In this document: positions 1 to 11,837 of the stretch, one piece after another | Numbering within the stretch: position 1 is the first letter of the stretch | Layout: each line of letters begins with the position of its first letter | Assembly (NCBI GenBank): GCA_949128115.1 | Contig: OX421961.1 | Coordinates: 121,647,050 to 121,711,049 of the forward strand | Length of the DNA stretch: 64,000 nucleotides | From: Anaspis maculata | Taxonomy: Eukaryota; Arthropoda; Insecta; Coleoptera; Scraptiidae | Direction of reading: 5' to 3' | Translations under genes and position numbers: made by a program | Notes under the pieces: generated by a model | What the model was told of the DNA's origin: nothing | What the model saw: the letters and a program-made list of their open reading frames with translations, nothing else | Databases searched by the model: none

Positions 1-1959
1 GCAATTTTCAGTCTGTTCCAGCCGACGGCAGCACGCATCTTCATCTACAAGACGGCCAAAATATTGTTAGCTAGAATAGCTGATAAGGAACCTTTTGTAA
101 CTAGACCTCCCATAGTTATCGTAAAGAAATAATTAGACGACACACCTCGTAACACTACATGGTATTTAACAAGCGGAAATTGTCACCACGAAGACGAGTT
201 TAACCGTTTCAAAAGCTAGTGACTATTGCTTGATTAAATGGAAAAGTTATTAATTATCAGAAAATTGAGTAATATTTCAAATAATTTGTAAAGGTAATCC
301 TTTGAAAATAACAAGCAATTGAACATCGAGTCAGTTTATTGATTGAAATAAACTCAACGCTTGAACTCACTCGAGATAATGCCAGCTGTGTGCACTACCT
401 GTGGCAATTTAATTGGGCCATGTCATTGCGACTAATCCACCTGTCGAGGTACAAAGTTACTTGTTTTTTTTTACAAGCGTACTCCAAGCTTCGGCTGATT
501 ACTTACTTGTAGGTCATGTAGCTTGCTGTGAGAGTTGTTTAAGATCCACGATTTGAATTGCCTGTATCAGGAAGATAAAGAGTTAAAGCCGAGTTTCAAG
601 TCCATCAAAGGGTTGAAATCCATGCAAGATTGGAATAGGCTTTCTTTCAGCTAATTAGACCCCTGGCTGTGTGTGGCGGTGCAACTTGATGATGTTAAGT
701 GATTCTAAATTAATTAGGCAATAGAGGTCAACCACCAAAGAGTTGATAAATGAGCAACTGTGGCATCAGAACTATGCCGTTTGTGATCTTTGTTCACCTA
801 GGGACTTTCGGGGTAGTATGAATTTGGTAGCAGCGCCAATTAGACCCTAAATTCTGTATCCTAAAGTCCTCGGGACGGGCCATGTCAACTAGAAAATAGG
901 CAGGACAGTGTAGTCCCGAAAATTGAAGAAAGAATTTATTGTTCCGATCTAAACGATCTTGTTGTGAAATAAATTGAATTATCATCTTCAAATTTGTTGG
1001 TTATTCTTGTTTGATTCATGTCTTGAAGCTCACGCCACGATTCCATAACGCACGGGGGTTTGGGACTTTCGGGGCACCGAATTGATTAGTGTCATTAATT
1101 ATTTATTCAAATAATTGATCTCTAATTAATTGAGAAAGGACACAACGTAGGGCCATGCCGGTAAGCTATAAGTAGTGCGACGTTGATCTAAGAGAAGGAA
1201 GCACCCAGTGTAAACAAAAGTAAGAAAAAGGGGTAAGCATTAATTTCTTCATAATCACGAGTCAATCAAGTAAAAGGGGTGGGTCTGTCCCATTACAGTA
1301 TATACGATAAATGCAATGAAATTCATAATATAGCACTCAAGCAGAGCACTTATGTTTCGCTACTTACCTAAATCTGACAAGTGTAACTCCCATCACCACA
1401 TGGCGATCCTGCTAAAAACTGAACTTGTGGAACCGTAAAGTGATATACTTAGAGGCCAATAATTGAACGAGACCGCAGCAATACAAAACACACAGCACAA
1501 CATGATGAGAAAGAAATATTGAAAATTTTGGAGACTCCGCACCCGCTACCCGACCAACCCCTTTCACGACGACCAAGCATGATTGTACCATCTTGGCTGC
1601 CATCATCCGCACCTGTACCATCAGTTCCGGCAGATGACCCCAGTTCCATGTGATGTGATGACACCCTTCAACCTCGATGAAGCGATCCAGAAGTCCCATA
1701 TGTTCAGAAATCAGCCCAGGCAGCCAGTGACTCTTGGCCAACGTGCAGTGAAATGCAAAATGGAACGCAGCAAGGACAAGTTTACGGACACCTAATTGCG
1801 CATATAACTCACATGTTTTGTTAGTCACTATTGTATAGTGCTGATGCTGATTATTAATATTTTGAATTACATTGACTTTCAAAAGCCTTAGGAAAAATTT
1901 GATTGAAGTACATAATTATTGGGCGTAAAGAGGAGCAACCTTGGAAGTTCATTCACCCC
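1..1959. other. no recognisable gene
   Basis: AT-rich sequence in which I recognise no gene. The longest open frame (1412-1882, minus, 156 codons) has no motif I know and overlaps open frames in other phases, so I do not call it. The short string GGGACTTTCGGGG occurs at about 801 and 1061 with different flanks. Confidence 0.5.
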
Positions 1960-2035
1960 TGACCTTGACAGGTCATTGATCTTGACCTTGACTTCGACCT
2001 TGACCTCGGTCCGCGTCCTAACCTTGGTCTGTTCC
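1960..2035. repeat. cluster of TTGACC-type hexamers
   Basis: A degenerate run of GACCTTGA/TTGACC units just upstream of the TATA box at 2140. The 9-mer TGACCTTGA occurs exactly at 1960-1968 and 1983-1991, with a third near-copy at about 1995. Its reverse complement, TCAAGGTCA, is the extended half-site bound by monomeric nuclear receptors of the FTZ-F1/ERR type. This could be a regulatory array or merely a decayed simple repeat. Confidence 0.45.
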
Positions 2036-2139
2036 TTAACCTCGCCAGTTATCAACCTTCTACATTAAAAACAAAGTCGTAAGAAGAAAACACGTCTCGC
2101 TCGATGTCAATTTCTTTGTTAGCATTGGAGGCGCGACGG

Positions 2140-2146
2140 TATATAA
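2140..2146 (+). promoter_or_regulatory. TATA box of the PolB-type gene
   Basis: TATATAA sits about 100 bp upstream of the first ATG (2244) of the PolB-type pseudogene. A TCATTC initiator-like string lies some 35 bp downstream, near 2178. The spacing fits an insect RNA polymerase II core promoter; transcription is inferred. Confidence 0.5.
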
Positions 2147-2957
2147 GAGGCCGCTCGGTTGGAGAAGACAACACTCATTCGCAACATACCCAAGTGTTAG
2201 TTGTTGTTATTGTGTCTACATACAGTGCATCCTTCGAACGAAAATGTCTCAGTGTGGTGAAACCGACGGACCAGGACAGAATAGGGTAAAAATATTAAAA
2301 CATTACATTTTTCCTCCACCACTCAATAACCCCGAAACTTCACTTTTGCAACAGTTCTTTGATCCAAATTTATCTATTCTAACGGCTGACAACATAATGG
2401 ATGATGAGGTGATTGTTTTGGTATCGCAATCAACTACTGACCAACCTACAAATACGAACTATGATGATTCGCAAGGAAACGAACAACTATCACTAACTCA
2501 TTCGTTTCAGCTGTTAGAACCAATCGCAATCGATTTTCATCAAATGTTGCAAAATGAGGTAGAGGATGTGCAATTACCATCATTATCGCAGTTTAGTACA
2601 CTTTTTTCGAAAGTATCACAGACTGATGATGCACTTATTCAAGCTTCAGATATGTATGAGGGAAAGGTGAAAAAAATTTGTGCTATTTCAAAATGAAAAG
2701 CGCAAAATGTAAGAAAAGTAAAAGAGTTGAAGAAGCAAATTAAAATTTTAGAAAAAGAGATAAATTCGCAAAATTATGAAGTTATAGAATTGAGAAAAGA
2801 CCTGAACAAGACATGACATTTCAGACCGACTTAACTGAAAACACAACAAGACACCGGTGCACTCAATGTCCGACAACATTTACCAGGAAAGCAAATTTGA
2901 AACGGCATAATATGGAACAAAGCTGCAGTAATGTTAACAAGCGAGCTCGCATAGCAG

Positions 2958-3017
2958 GTGAAAAAATGATTGCTCCACTGTGAGCATTATAAATTATTCC
3001 AATTATTATTTTTTCAG
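2958..3017 (+). other. intron 1 of the PolB-type gene (60 bp)
   Basis: It starts GTGAAA, ends in a T-rich tract plus TTTTTTCAG, and contains a stop codon. Removing 60 bp keeps the same frame and joins the C2HC finger to the FCESC finger block downstream. Confidence 0.6.
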
Positions 3018-3452
3018 AGGCACGTTTCTGCGAATCATGCAAGTGTAACGTTGCCGACTTCCACACGCACCAAAATTCGACTACGCATAAAAACAATTGC
3101 TGCACGCCGTTGGGAGATAATGTGCAAGTCATTAAAACTGCATTCAAATGTCGTATTGTGACATACAGTTTGACATCCCCTCATCAACACCTGATTTTAC
3201 AAGAGCTTATGGATGATGTGTGGACCTCATTTAGGCAGTTGGTTCAAGAACAACTCGAGAAATTGACAGCTGTCAAGGTCAACACCGAATTGTTTGGGAA
3301 TTACATCTTACAATCAAAGGATGTTACCGATTTGAAATCATTTCGAACAAAAAATATCGTAATAACCCGATCAACTGACCTGAAACAATATTACGAGAGC
3401 TTAATAGAATGCCTGGATGAAAAATTATCTGAATTTTTGGAGCGAGATAGTG

Positions 3453-3506
3453 GTAAGTTCACAAAAAACAAAACTAAACAATAGATGACACCTTTCGATT
3501 TTGCAG
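3453..3506 (+). other. intron 2 of the PolB-type gene (54 bp)
   Basis: It starts GTAAGT (consensus donor) and ends TTTTGCAG. It contains the only stop (TAG, 3482-3484) between two long open segments in the same frame. Its 54 bp are a multiple of three and it is phase 1, so splicing removes the stop and keeps the frame. Confidence 0.7.
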
Positions 3507-4648
3507 GTGGGAGTTTGCAAGACATTGCATACTTGGAAGTTAACATAAACAAGTTCAGTCCGCTCCGACGTTCCAGTTTCATCGATTTACCTTTCGCCAT
3601 CAAACGGAAAAACGCTGTTGTGAACGTGAGAAATGCGTACCAGTATTGCCTCCTTTGGAGCATCATGTCTGCACTAGTCACCCCGAAAGGCAATCCAACA
3701 AGTACAAATGCATACCCACATTTTTCTGCTTTTTTCAATTTGGAGGGATTTGAATTCCCCATGAAACTTCCCGACATTTCGAAATTTGAAACAAAACACA
3801 ACCTGTCAATCAACGTATATAGCCTAGAAAAAATTTATATTGATGGCGAAACCAAGTATGACACTGTGGGTCATTTGCATTATACTGCATGTGAGCAACT
3901 TGTTCACGTAAATCTTTTGCTTATCAATGATGATTGGAGTAATCAACATTATACATGGATAAAAAGCTTTTCTGCATTTGTATCTAGGCAGATATCTAAC
4001 CATCATGGCACTAAGTATTTCTGTGACGGCTGTATTCAATACTTTGATAGCTCTGCTAAATTAAGAGCACATGTGACGCATGATTGTGAGCATGTTCGTG
4101 TACAGTTACCAACTACTGATCTAAAAACCAATAAATTTGGCGAAAATATTCCTGAGAATATTTTGAAGTATGAAAATTTCGAAAAGCAGTTAGTTGTACC
4201 ATTCACAATTTATGCTGACTTTGAATCATATCTCAAGCCAATTCATACTGTCCATCCAAGCACACAAAAATATTACTCAGTTGATGTTCAGGAACACGTT
4301 CCATATTCTTTTGCATATTACATTAAATGTTCTTTTGATGATACATTGTCAAAATTTGAATTATATCGTGGTCCAAATTGTCCACGAGTATTTATAGAAA
4401 AATTGGAAGCGGATGTTACCAGAATTTATCAGAATCATTGAAAACATGTCAAACCTATGGTTATTACACCAGTACAAGAGCAAGAATTTCAAAATTCAAC
4501 AACATGCCACATATGCGGAAAATTATTTAGTCAAAACGAGGTCAAAACAAGAGATCACTGCCACCTAAGTGGCAGTTATCGAGGAGCAGCACATATGGTT
4601 TGCAATATAAACTACAAAATCTCTTTACGCAAAATAATTATCTACTGA

Positions 4649-7489
4649 TTCATCTTGTATTAGGAACAAGAGTAAACCATGAAGCTAAATTCCGATCAGA
4701 CTCCAATCATGACAAAGTATATGATTGAATACAGGCAATGAAAACACAATGATTTACGCGAAAATCCGACACGGCATTACAAAATAAACTCTTACGAGCT
4801 AGACAAGGCGCTAAAGCTACAGAGCAATTCGAGGACCCATTTATTAACTTAACGATTACGTAAGCACACAGCTGTGATGTCACATTCAAAATTTCGAAAC
4901 AGATAAATTTCCGTTGGAAAATATTTAAAACCTTACGTCGACGATTCACGTTTGAGCTGCACTTTCCAGAAAAGACGCTTCTTTTATCAAAATCAATGGA
5001 ATAACTGAATCGATTAATCTAATGGGGACCAGCCCAAACGAAGGAAGCTGCCCAATGGCCCATGAGGACCCTTCACGAGTGAACAGATAGTCGGTCGACG
5101 CCACCACAGATTCTGAGGTTAGATCACCGCATCAATCATCTCAGAGGAAAGACACCTCCCGTGGCAATCTCATGCAATGAACCACAATTCGAAGGAACAT
5201 AATGACAACGAAGACTACGGACACCATGCACAACCTGAACCAACCGAAGGAATTCACACCACCACTGGATCGGGACCCGAAACGATTACAGGAGCAACAT
5301 CCGGCGAACTAGTGAAGCGATCGTATTTTTTTCGCAAACGCATTCTTAACCTCAACATCTCTCGATATATCTCCGTTCGTAACTTCAGGTTTGTTGCCGG
5401 TTGAAAAGCCGATTCGAAAGCTAGCAGAACTACTGCGCCACTTGCAGGAACTGTTAGTAACCCATCAAGCACTTCCGTCAGTACCTATACGGTCGAAAAT
5501 TTTTGCTGAGGACGGACCATCCTCCACTGACGTGTTTGCTCTAAGTGAATCCGAACAGACAACTACTGGCACGATGGAGTATGAAAAAACTACAGCAAAG
5601 AAGACGCTCTTTCCCGAAGACTGTGCAGCGAAAGCAATGAAGTGATACTGCAGAAAATCCAAGGATCCAATTATCACAGCTAGTATTAAAAAACGACCAG
5701 CTAAAGACGGTTCGAAATCGCGGGAGATCGCGGGGAACAGCGAAGCTATGCCTTTTTTGTCTCGTGCATACCCGCTTTGTCGATGCTTCAGGGTCCACTG
5801 TGCACTCGGCAATTTTCCATGGAGCATTAGATAGCTGGCCGCTGGCGGGTGGTGCATCAGAGCCATCCTTTCGGCATAATTGAAACAATTCACGGCATAA
5901 CTTGGAAATTTCTCTCTGCCGCGCCGGTCTCCCGCTTTTGCCATCATCAAAGCGAGGGAGGGCACAAGAACTCGCCCCGGCTCCTCTCTTCCACCCACCT
6001 CTTTGCAATTCCTCCACTTTCCCGGCATAAATGATGGTCCGACATTAAGCTAAACCTCCGTTGATCATGACTGAAATTTCAACGTATATTTAGATAAAAA
6101 TATGCGGCAGCTACCGGGGGGTCCAAAGCAATTTGTCTATGGTTATTGTACGAATTAATAACCGGTGGAGATATGCAGCCTGATGGGCCCCGGCGCGGTG
6201 AGGCAGAATAAATACCGGCAAGGCGAGAGAGGGAGAGAGCAAGAGGAATCATATTTTTATGCGTATGGGACCCGGGGGAATTCTTACTCTTGACATAGTG
6301 CCATAGTAAAGATAAAGAGGCTGGCTATTTAGTCTTTTGAATGTGAACTATTAAAAGCAAGCCGCTAGGAAAACTGCGTCTGCACTTATTGCCCTTTTCT
6401 TATTACCGCGTGGGTTTGCCTTTCGGGGCACGACTCTGTCTTATTTATTGCTGCGTAATAAAATTAATTAAATTTACTTTGGGAGGTGCGCGGCGGTGAG
6501 GATAACCACTCGGAAGATTTAGAGCGAAGATGGGCTCGAGAGCTTCGCCTTAATCTCGATAATCGTGTCTTTCTCACCGTGTCACCAGGTGTGCGTCTCT
6601 TATCGTTGTCAAGTCCCGAATTAGTCTGAGATGAAGGGAGCTGAAGGAGTTGTTTAGTGAACTCCTTATCCAGACTCTCTACCTCATCAAGGCTCTATCT
6701 ATCAAGTCTCGCAACTTTTCAGTGCACATAACTTATTATAATAAGGTACTTACTTTGTATAGTTAGTAGTTAGTAACTTCATAACCAGTCATTACCATCA
6801 CGGAAAAATACTAAAGAGTATGCAACGGAAGCTCTTAGCGGATTTTCAGCGGAACAAAACAACCAGAGACAAGACGACGCACGAAATTTGCATAGATGTG
6901 ATAGTTTTTCGGAGCTCAAGAAAGCAGAGTACCTATCTCCACCAACAAGGAAAAGATAAAGCGAACCGTCGGCAAATTCATAAATCACGTTTAGGAACTG
7001 AGAGAAGCGCGCGGGTTCTGTATTCGTTTTAAAAGTTTCATCTCGTACAAGCTAAACAATGCAGATGTTAATAAATTTCCTCGGGTGGGTGCCCCCGTCA
7101 CTATTTAAAATACCTCGTGGGCGCGCTCCTTCCCTCCGATCGAGCTTGCGTGCTGAAATTTAAATTAGAAAAGTTGTGTGCCGCTGAGCCGGTACATGCA
7201 TTTTATTGCCGAGATCTTTAGGTCTCACTTAGTCGATATTATTAAAAGAGATACGGAGAGATAGGTGAGGGATGAGCAACCAGCGGCTCAACACTTCCGA
7301 ACAAGTTTGACAGCCAAACTTGCTCGTAGCAAAAAAAGACAGTGTTACACATCCAACCGTTTTCGAAACGATAATGGTACATTATTCAGTGAGCGGTAAA
7401 TTATGGCTAATACTCATGAGGATGTAGGCTCGTGTCGTACAACGGAAATTTTATGGGTTTTGGAGATGGGGACTACGCATAAGAGATCC
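4649..7489. other. no recognisable gene
   Basis: The PolB-type homology ends and nothing replaces it. A more GC-rich part (about 5400-6050) is open in several frames of both strands, including minus 5465-6028 and 5541-6017. None has a recognisable motif, and the overlap suggests composition rather than coding. A purine-rich GAGA tract lies near 6220-6250. Confidence 0.4.
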
Positions 7490-7512
7490 AGAGAGAGAAA
7501 GAGAGAGAGAGA
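7490..7512. repeat. (GA)n microsatellite
   Basis: An almost pure GA run directly at the left edge of the first 2.15-kb tandem unit; it may mark the original breakpoint. Confidence 0.7.
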
Positions 7513-8780
7513 GTAGAGACGCTGCCGATCTATGAACTTGTGTGCTTGTTTGCGTGTATCACTGTGTGTACGGAAATTTTGCTTGTTATAATTACACGTT
7601 CATGCCCTCACGTCCCTTCTTGAGCACTGCTGGTTTTTGTATTCAAGTACTTTGAATCATTCCATATTTTTGATTTGCATATATCCCTGATGATTTCCCT
7701 TGAAACTGCACTTTCCTTGTGAGTTCTTTTAAACCCACGCTCTTGAGTCTCGCACTTTTGTTTTGCATTCGATTCAAAATGACGCACCCGTTAGTGGTCT
7801 TCACTAACTATACTTTACTTCATTTCAGATAATGAAATCAGCAATTTCAGTATTTTTTGTGTAATTATATTTTTATGTGCCGACATAATTATTGGAAGCT
7901 TGTGTCTATTACTATGTCAATACCTGCACTGTTTCACTGTCTAATTTTTTATGTGCAATTTACTACGTGTCCATTTTTTGTGTCGTGGTTGATGTGATGT
8001 GGCATGATTTTTGTGTCAATTTTTCGTGCCGTCCATCTCTTGTGCTTCTTAAATATCACACCACTTCATATTTTCATCCTCACCGATATTTTGCCATGAC
8101 GCTTGCGAGTATGATAAGAGCCTTGATGTGAGCCGCTGGTTAATATTTCATTGAATACCGTGAAAGCCGCATCCTTGTGGCATCAATCGCTTCCGACCAA
8201 CGTAGCTTGATTTGTTTTTTCAATGTTTAATTTTTTGCACGCACATGTTTCATGACTTCATGAGGTTTCTACTGTTCAAGCAGGTTGTATGATACATTTG
8301 TTGAGGAGCCATGTTCATTTATTTTGCTTTGTTTGCTATAAAACGATTTTATATTACCTGTGGGGATGGGACAGGGTCTGCTGTGGCGGATATGTCTGAG
8401 TGGGTGACGACAATTATGTAGCTTGCGACACACGTAGCTGGGGACATGTCAGCTATTTGGATTGGGTTCTCTTGCAAGATCCTCCCTCCCCTTCATGTGC
8501 ACAAGGTGCGCAACAAAACCATCCTTATGCTGCATTGTTTTCCATGTCCTGTCTACTAATGTTTCTTCAGTTTTGTATTTTGAATGTCAATGTGAGCTCA
8601 ATAACTTTGACTCGCCATTAATAACGAAAGTATGAGTGAGTTGTTACACTTTGTTAGAAAATATTTGAGAGTCCTCTCTTCTTTGAGTCATAGTCAGAGG
8701 TTTTTTTAACGGGTTCTCCCCTGCGTGCCTATTTTTTTTTTAATCCGTCACTCTCCTGTTCTCTTTGGATGAAAGTTATA

Positions 8781-9227
8781 TACAGGGTGTCCAGAAAATG
8801 GTGGAAAAGCTCTGCAGCACGTTGTGCAGGACCCTCCAGGGAATCCCAAAAAAATGATTGAAAAAATCTTCAACTTGAATTTTTTGAGAAATTTTGGGGT
8901 CAAAACTGGTCTTTTGAATATCAATCATTTTAGTTTCTGACTCAGCCTGTGAATTAAAAAAAATTCAATACACGTCCAATGGTAGATATTTCTTTCTCAT
9001 AATTCTGTCGTTAACAGTAAACTGAAATCTCTTTAAATTAACTAAACTAGAAGGTCTCAAAGAACCGTCCCTTGACCCCTAATAACTCCAAAAATGAAAG
9101 TCGAAGAATTTTTTTATCATTTTTTTGGAGATTCCTGAAGGGTCCCTTAATCTCTTTTTCGGAGTTCCCTGAAGGGTCCCTAACAATGTACTGGAGAGCT
9201 TTTCCGCCATTTTCAGGACACCCTGTA
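8781..9227. mobile_element. inverted-repeat element in unit 1
   Basis: 447-bp element with termini TACAGGGTGTCC and GGACACCCTGTA, flanked by TA. The inverted repeat continues inward (AATGGTGGAAAAGCTCT against AGAGCTTTTCCGCCATT). It has no coding capacity. The second unit has it at the matching place, so it inserted before the duplication. Confidence 0.8.
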
Positions 9228-9603
9228 TATTATGTTGTGTTTTATTCGTTTTTCTTGTTTATTCCTGCATTGTTTTCATTACTTGTTACACTGTTTTTGT
9301 GTCTTGATTTTTCTCATTTTTTCTTATTGTTGTGTTATTATTGTACTTTGTCAATTTTCTGTCATTCTGTCGATTTGGTCAGTCATGGTTGTTGTATTTG
9401 ATGTTTAAGAAAAAACACAAAGAGAACCATTTTGCACTTTTTTTTAATTTGAATTAACTTAATTCATGTGCAACGAGCGTGTTTCATTGGACACACAAAT
9501 TCTTCCGCCTCGGGATGTTTTACTCCTGGACAAAAGCGGTCTCAGCGGAGAGTTTTGACAATCAAAGGCAAAGGCACAGATAAAGTACGTATCATTACAG
9601 AAG

Positions 9604-9621
9604 TGGTGCCGTGACCAGGAT
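9604..9621 (+). other. primer-binding site, tRNA-His type
   Basis: TGGTGCCGTGACCAGGAT is the exact complement of the last 18 nt, including CCA, of animal cytosolic tRNA-His as I know it. It lies four bases after a TTACA LTR-like end, the usual position for a minus-strand primer site. Confidence 0.75.
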
Positions 9622-10934
9622 TATCCAAAGGAGCGTTGTTGGAAGAATTTTTTTTCTGTGAACCATAGTAGAGATGCTGCCGATCTATGAACTTGTGTGC
9701 TTGTTTGCGTGTATCACTGTGTGTACGAAATTTTGCTTGTTCTAATTACACGTTCATGCCCTCACGTCCCTTCTTGAGCACTGCTGGTTTTTGTATTCAA
9801 GTACTTTGAATCATTCCATATTTTTGATTTGCATATATCCCTGATGATTTCCCTTGAAACTGCACTTTCCTTGTGAGTTCTCTTAAACCCACGCTCTTGA
9901 ATCTCGCACTTTTGTTTTGCATTCGATTCAAAATGACGCACCCGTTAGTGGTCTTTACTAACTATACTTTACTTCATTTCAGATAATGAAATCAGCAATT
10001 TCAGTATTTTTTGTGTAATTATATTTTTATGTGCCGACATAATTATTGGAAGCTTGTGTCTATTACTATGTCAATACCTGCACTGTTTCACTGTCTAATT
10101 TTTTATGTGCAATTTACTACGTGTCCATTTCTTGTGTTGTGGTTGATGTGATGTGGCATGATTTTTGTGTCAATTTTTCGTGCCGTCCATCTCTTGTGCC
10201 TCTTAAATATCACATCACTTCATATTTTCATCCTCACCGATATTTTGCCATGACGCTTGCGAGTATGATAAGAGCCTTGATGTGAGCCGCTGGTTAATAT
10301 TCCATTGAATACCGTGAAAGCCGCATCCTTGTGGCATCAATCGCTTCCGACCAACGTAGCTTGATTTGTTTTTTCAATGTTTAATTTTTTGCACGCACAT
10401 GTTTCATGACTTCATGAGGTTTCTACTGTTCAAGCAGGTTGTATGATACATTTGTTGAGGAGCCATGTTAATTTATTTTGCTTTGTTTGCTATAAAATGA
10501 TTTTATATTACCTGTGGGGATGGGACAGGGTCTGCTGTGGCGGATATGTCTGAGTGGGTGACGACAATTATGTAGCTTGCGACACACGTAGCTGGGGACA
10601 TGTCAGCTATTTGGATTGGGTTCTCTTGCAAGATCCTCCCTCCCCTTCGTGTGCACAAGGTGCGCAACAAAACCATCCTTATGCTGCATTGTTTTCCATG
10701 TCCTGTCTACTAATGTTTCTTCAGTTTTGTATTTTGAATGTCAATGTGAGCTCAATAACTTTGACTCGCCATTAATAACGAAAGTATGAGTGAGTTGTTA
10801 CACTTTGTTAGAAAATATTTGAGAGTCCTCTCTTTTTTGAGTCATAGTCAGAGGTTTTTTTAACGGGTTCTCCCCTGCGTGCCTATTTTTTTTTTAATCC
10901 GTCACTCTCCTGTTCTCTTTGGATGAAAGTTATA

Positions 10935-11381
10935 TACAGGGTGTCCAGAAAATGGTGGAAAAGCTCTGCAGCACGTTGTGCAGGACCCTCCAGGGAATCC
11001 CAAAAAAATGATTGAAAAAATCTTCAACTTGAATTTTTTGAAAAATTTTGGGGTCAAAACTGGTCTTTTGAATATCAATTATTTTAGTTTCTGACTCAGC
11101 CTGTGAATTAAAAAAAAATCAATACACGTCCAATGGTAGATATTTCTTTCTCATAATTCTGTCGTTAACAGTAAACTGAAATCTCTTCAAATTAACTAAA
11201 CTAGAAGGTCTCAAAGAACCGTCCCTTGACCCTTAATAACTCCAAAAATGAAAGTCGAAGAATTTTTTCATCATTTTTTTGGAGTTTCTTGAAGGGTCCC
11301 TTAATCTCTTTTTCGGAGTTCCCTGAAGGGTCCCTAACAATGTACTGGAGAGCTTTTCCGCCATTTTCAGGACACCCTGTA
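10935..11381. mobile_element. inverted-repeat element in unit 2
   Basis: Same 447-bp element as at 8781-9227, with identical termini, at an offset of exactly 2154 bp. Confidence 0.8.
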
Positions 11382-11757
11382 TATTATGTTGTGTTTTATT
11401 CGTTTTTCTTGTTTATTCCTGCATTGTTTTCATTACTTGTTACACTGTTTTTGTGTCTTGATTTTTCTCATTTTTTCTTATTGTTGTGTTATTATTGTAC
11501 TTTGTCAATTTTCTGTCATTCTGCCGATTTGGTCAGTCACGGTTGTTGTATTTGATGTTTAAGAAAAAACACAAAGAGAACCATTTTGCACTTTTTTTTA
11601 ATTTGAATTAACTTAATTCATGTGCAACGAGCGTGTTTCATTGGACACACAAATTCTTCCGCCTCGGGATGTTTTACTCCTGGACAAAAGCGGTCTCAGC
11701 GGAGAGTTTTGACGATCAAAGGCAAAGGCACAGATAAAGTACGTATCATTACAGAAG

Positions 11758-11775
11758 TGGTGCCGTGACCAGGAT
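11758..11775 (+). other. primer-binding site, tRNA-His type
   Basis: Second perfect copy of the 18-nt tRNA-His complement, again preceded by CATTACAGAAG. Downstream leader sequence continues to about 11837, where unit homology stops. Confidence 0.75.
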
Positions 11776-11837
11776 TATTTAAAGGAGCGTTGTTGGAAGA
11801 ATTTTTTTTCTGTGAACCATAGTAGAGATGCTGCCGA

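Larger units (their letters stand above)
2244..4648 (+). pseudogene. degraded PolB-type mobile-element protein, N-terminal part
   Basis: Remnant of the N-terminal part of a protein-primed-type DNA polymerase B gene of the sort carried by Polinton/Maverick-like elements in arthropods. Seen in order: an acidic N-terminal region (2244-2693); a lysine/glutamate-rich probable coiled coil (2709-2813); a C2HC zinc finger (2858 to about 2935); a second finger-like block just after intron 1 (about 3025-3085); a long conserved region; a C2H2 finger (4022 to about 4080); YADFE at 4211-4225, matching the Exo I motif of family B polymerases; and an endonuclease VII-like zinc motif with CHICG and RDHCH (4505-4618). 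Breaks: TGA at 2694-2696, a frame change near 2810, and TGA at 4439-4441. Homology is lost after 4618, so the rest of the exonuclease and all polymerase motifs are missing. Placement in Polintons rather than a related virus-like element is inferred; the domain order is seen. Confidence 0.7.
7513..9667 (+). repeat. LTR-like tandem unit 1
   Basis: First of two near-identical 2.15-kb units, both opening with GTAGAGAYGCTGCCGA. The same 16-mer also opens the sequence at 11822, so the duplication is flanked by short direct repeats. The unit is T-rich and non-coding, carries an inverted-repeat element (8781-9227), and ends ...CATTACA, four bases, then a tRNA-His primer-binding site, as at the 3' edge of a retroviral-type LTR. 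About 46 bp of leader follow before the next unit. Open frames at 7892, 8400 and 9072 are shared by both units but look like nothing known. Family (BEL/Pao or gypsy) is undetermined. Confidence 0.65.
9668..11821 (+). repeat. LTR-like tandem unit 2
   Basis: Second copy of the 2.15-kb unit, offset 2154 bp, differing from unit 1 by scattered substitutions and 1-bp indels. All landmarks match: inverted-repeat element at 10935-11381 and primer-binding site at 11758-11775. The very low divergence suggests a recent duplication, or unequal exchange between LTRs. Confidence 0.75.

Noticed and set aside
801..1074. Two kappaB-like GGGACTTTCG sites
   Set aside because: Two chance-level matches in unrelated flanks with no gene nearby.
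1412..1882. 156-codon minus-strand frame
   Set aside because: No motif, overlapping frames on both strands, no promoter or splice support.
2667..2751. A third intron removing the TGA at 2694
   Set aside because: A GT-AG pair exists but resuming at 2752 meets a stop at once, whereas reading through keeps a coherent helical segment; a nonsense mutation is simpler.
5465..6028. 187-codon minus-strand frame and overlapping 158-codon frame
   Set aside because: They overlap in different phases in a GC-richer stretch, which lowers stop frequency; no domain seen.
9072..9401. Hydrophobic frame repeated at 11226-11555
   Set aside because: It spans the end of an inverted-repeat element and T-rich LTR-like DNA; hydrophobicity follows from T-rich codons.
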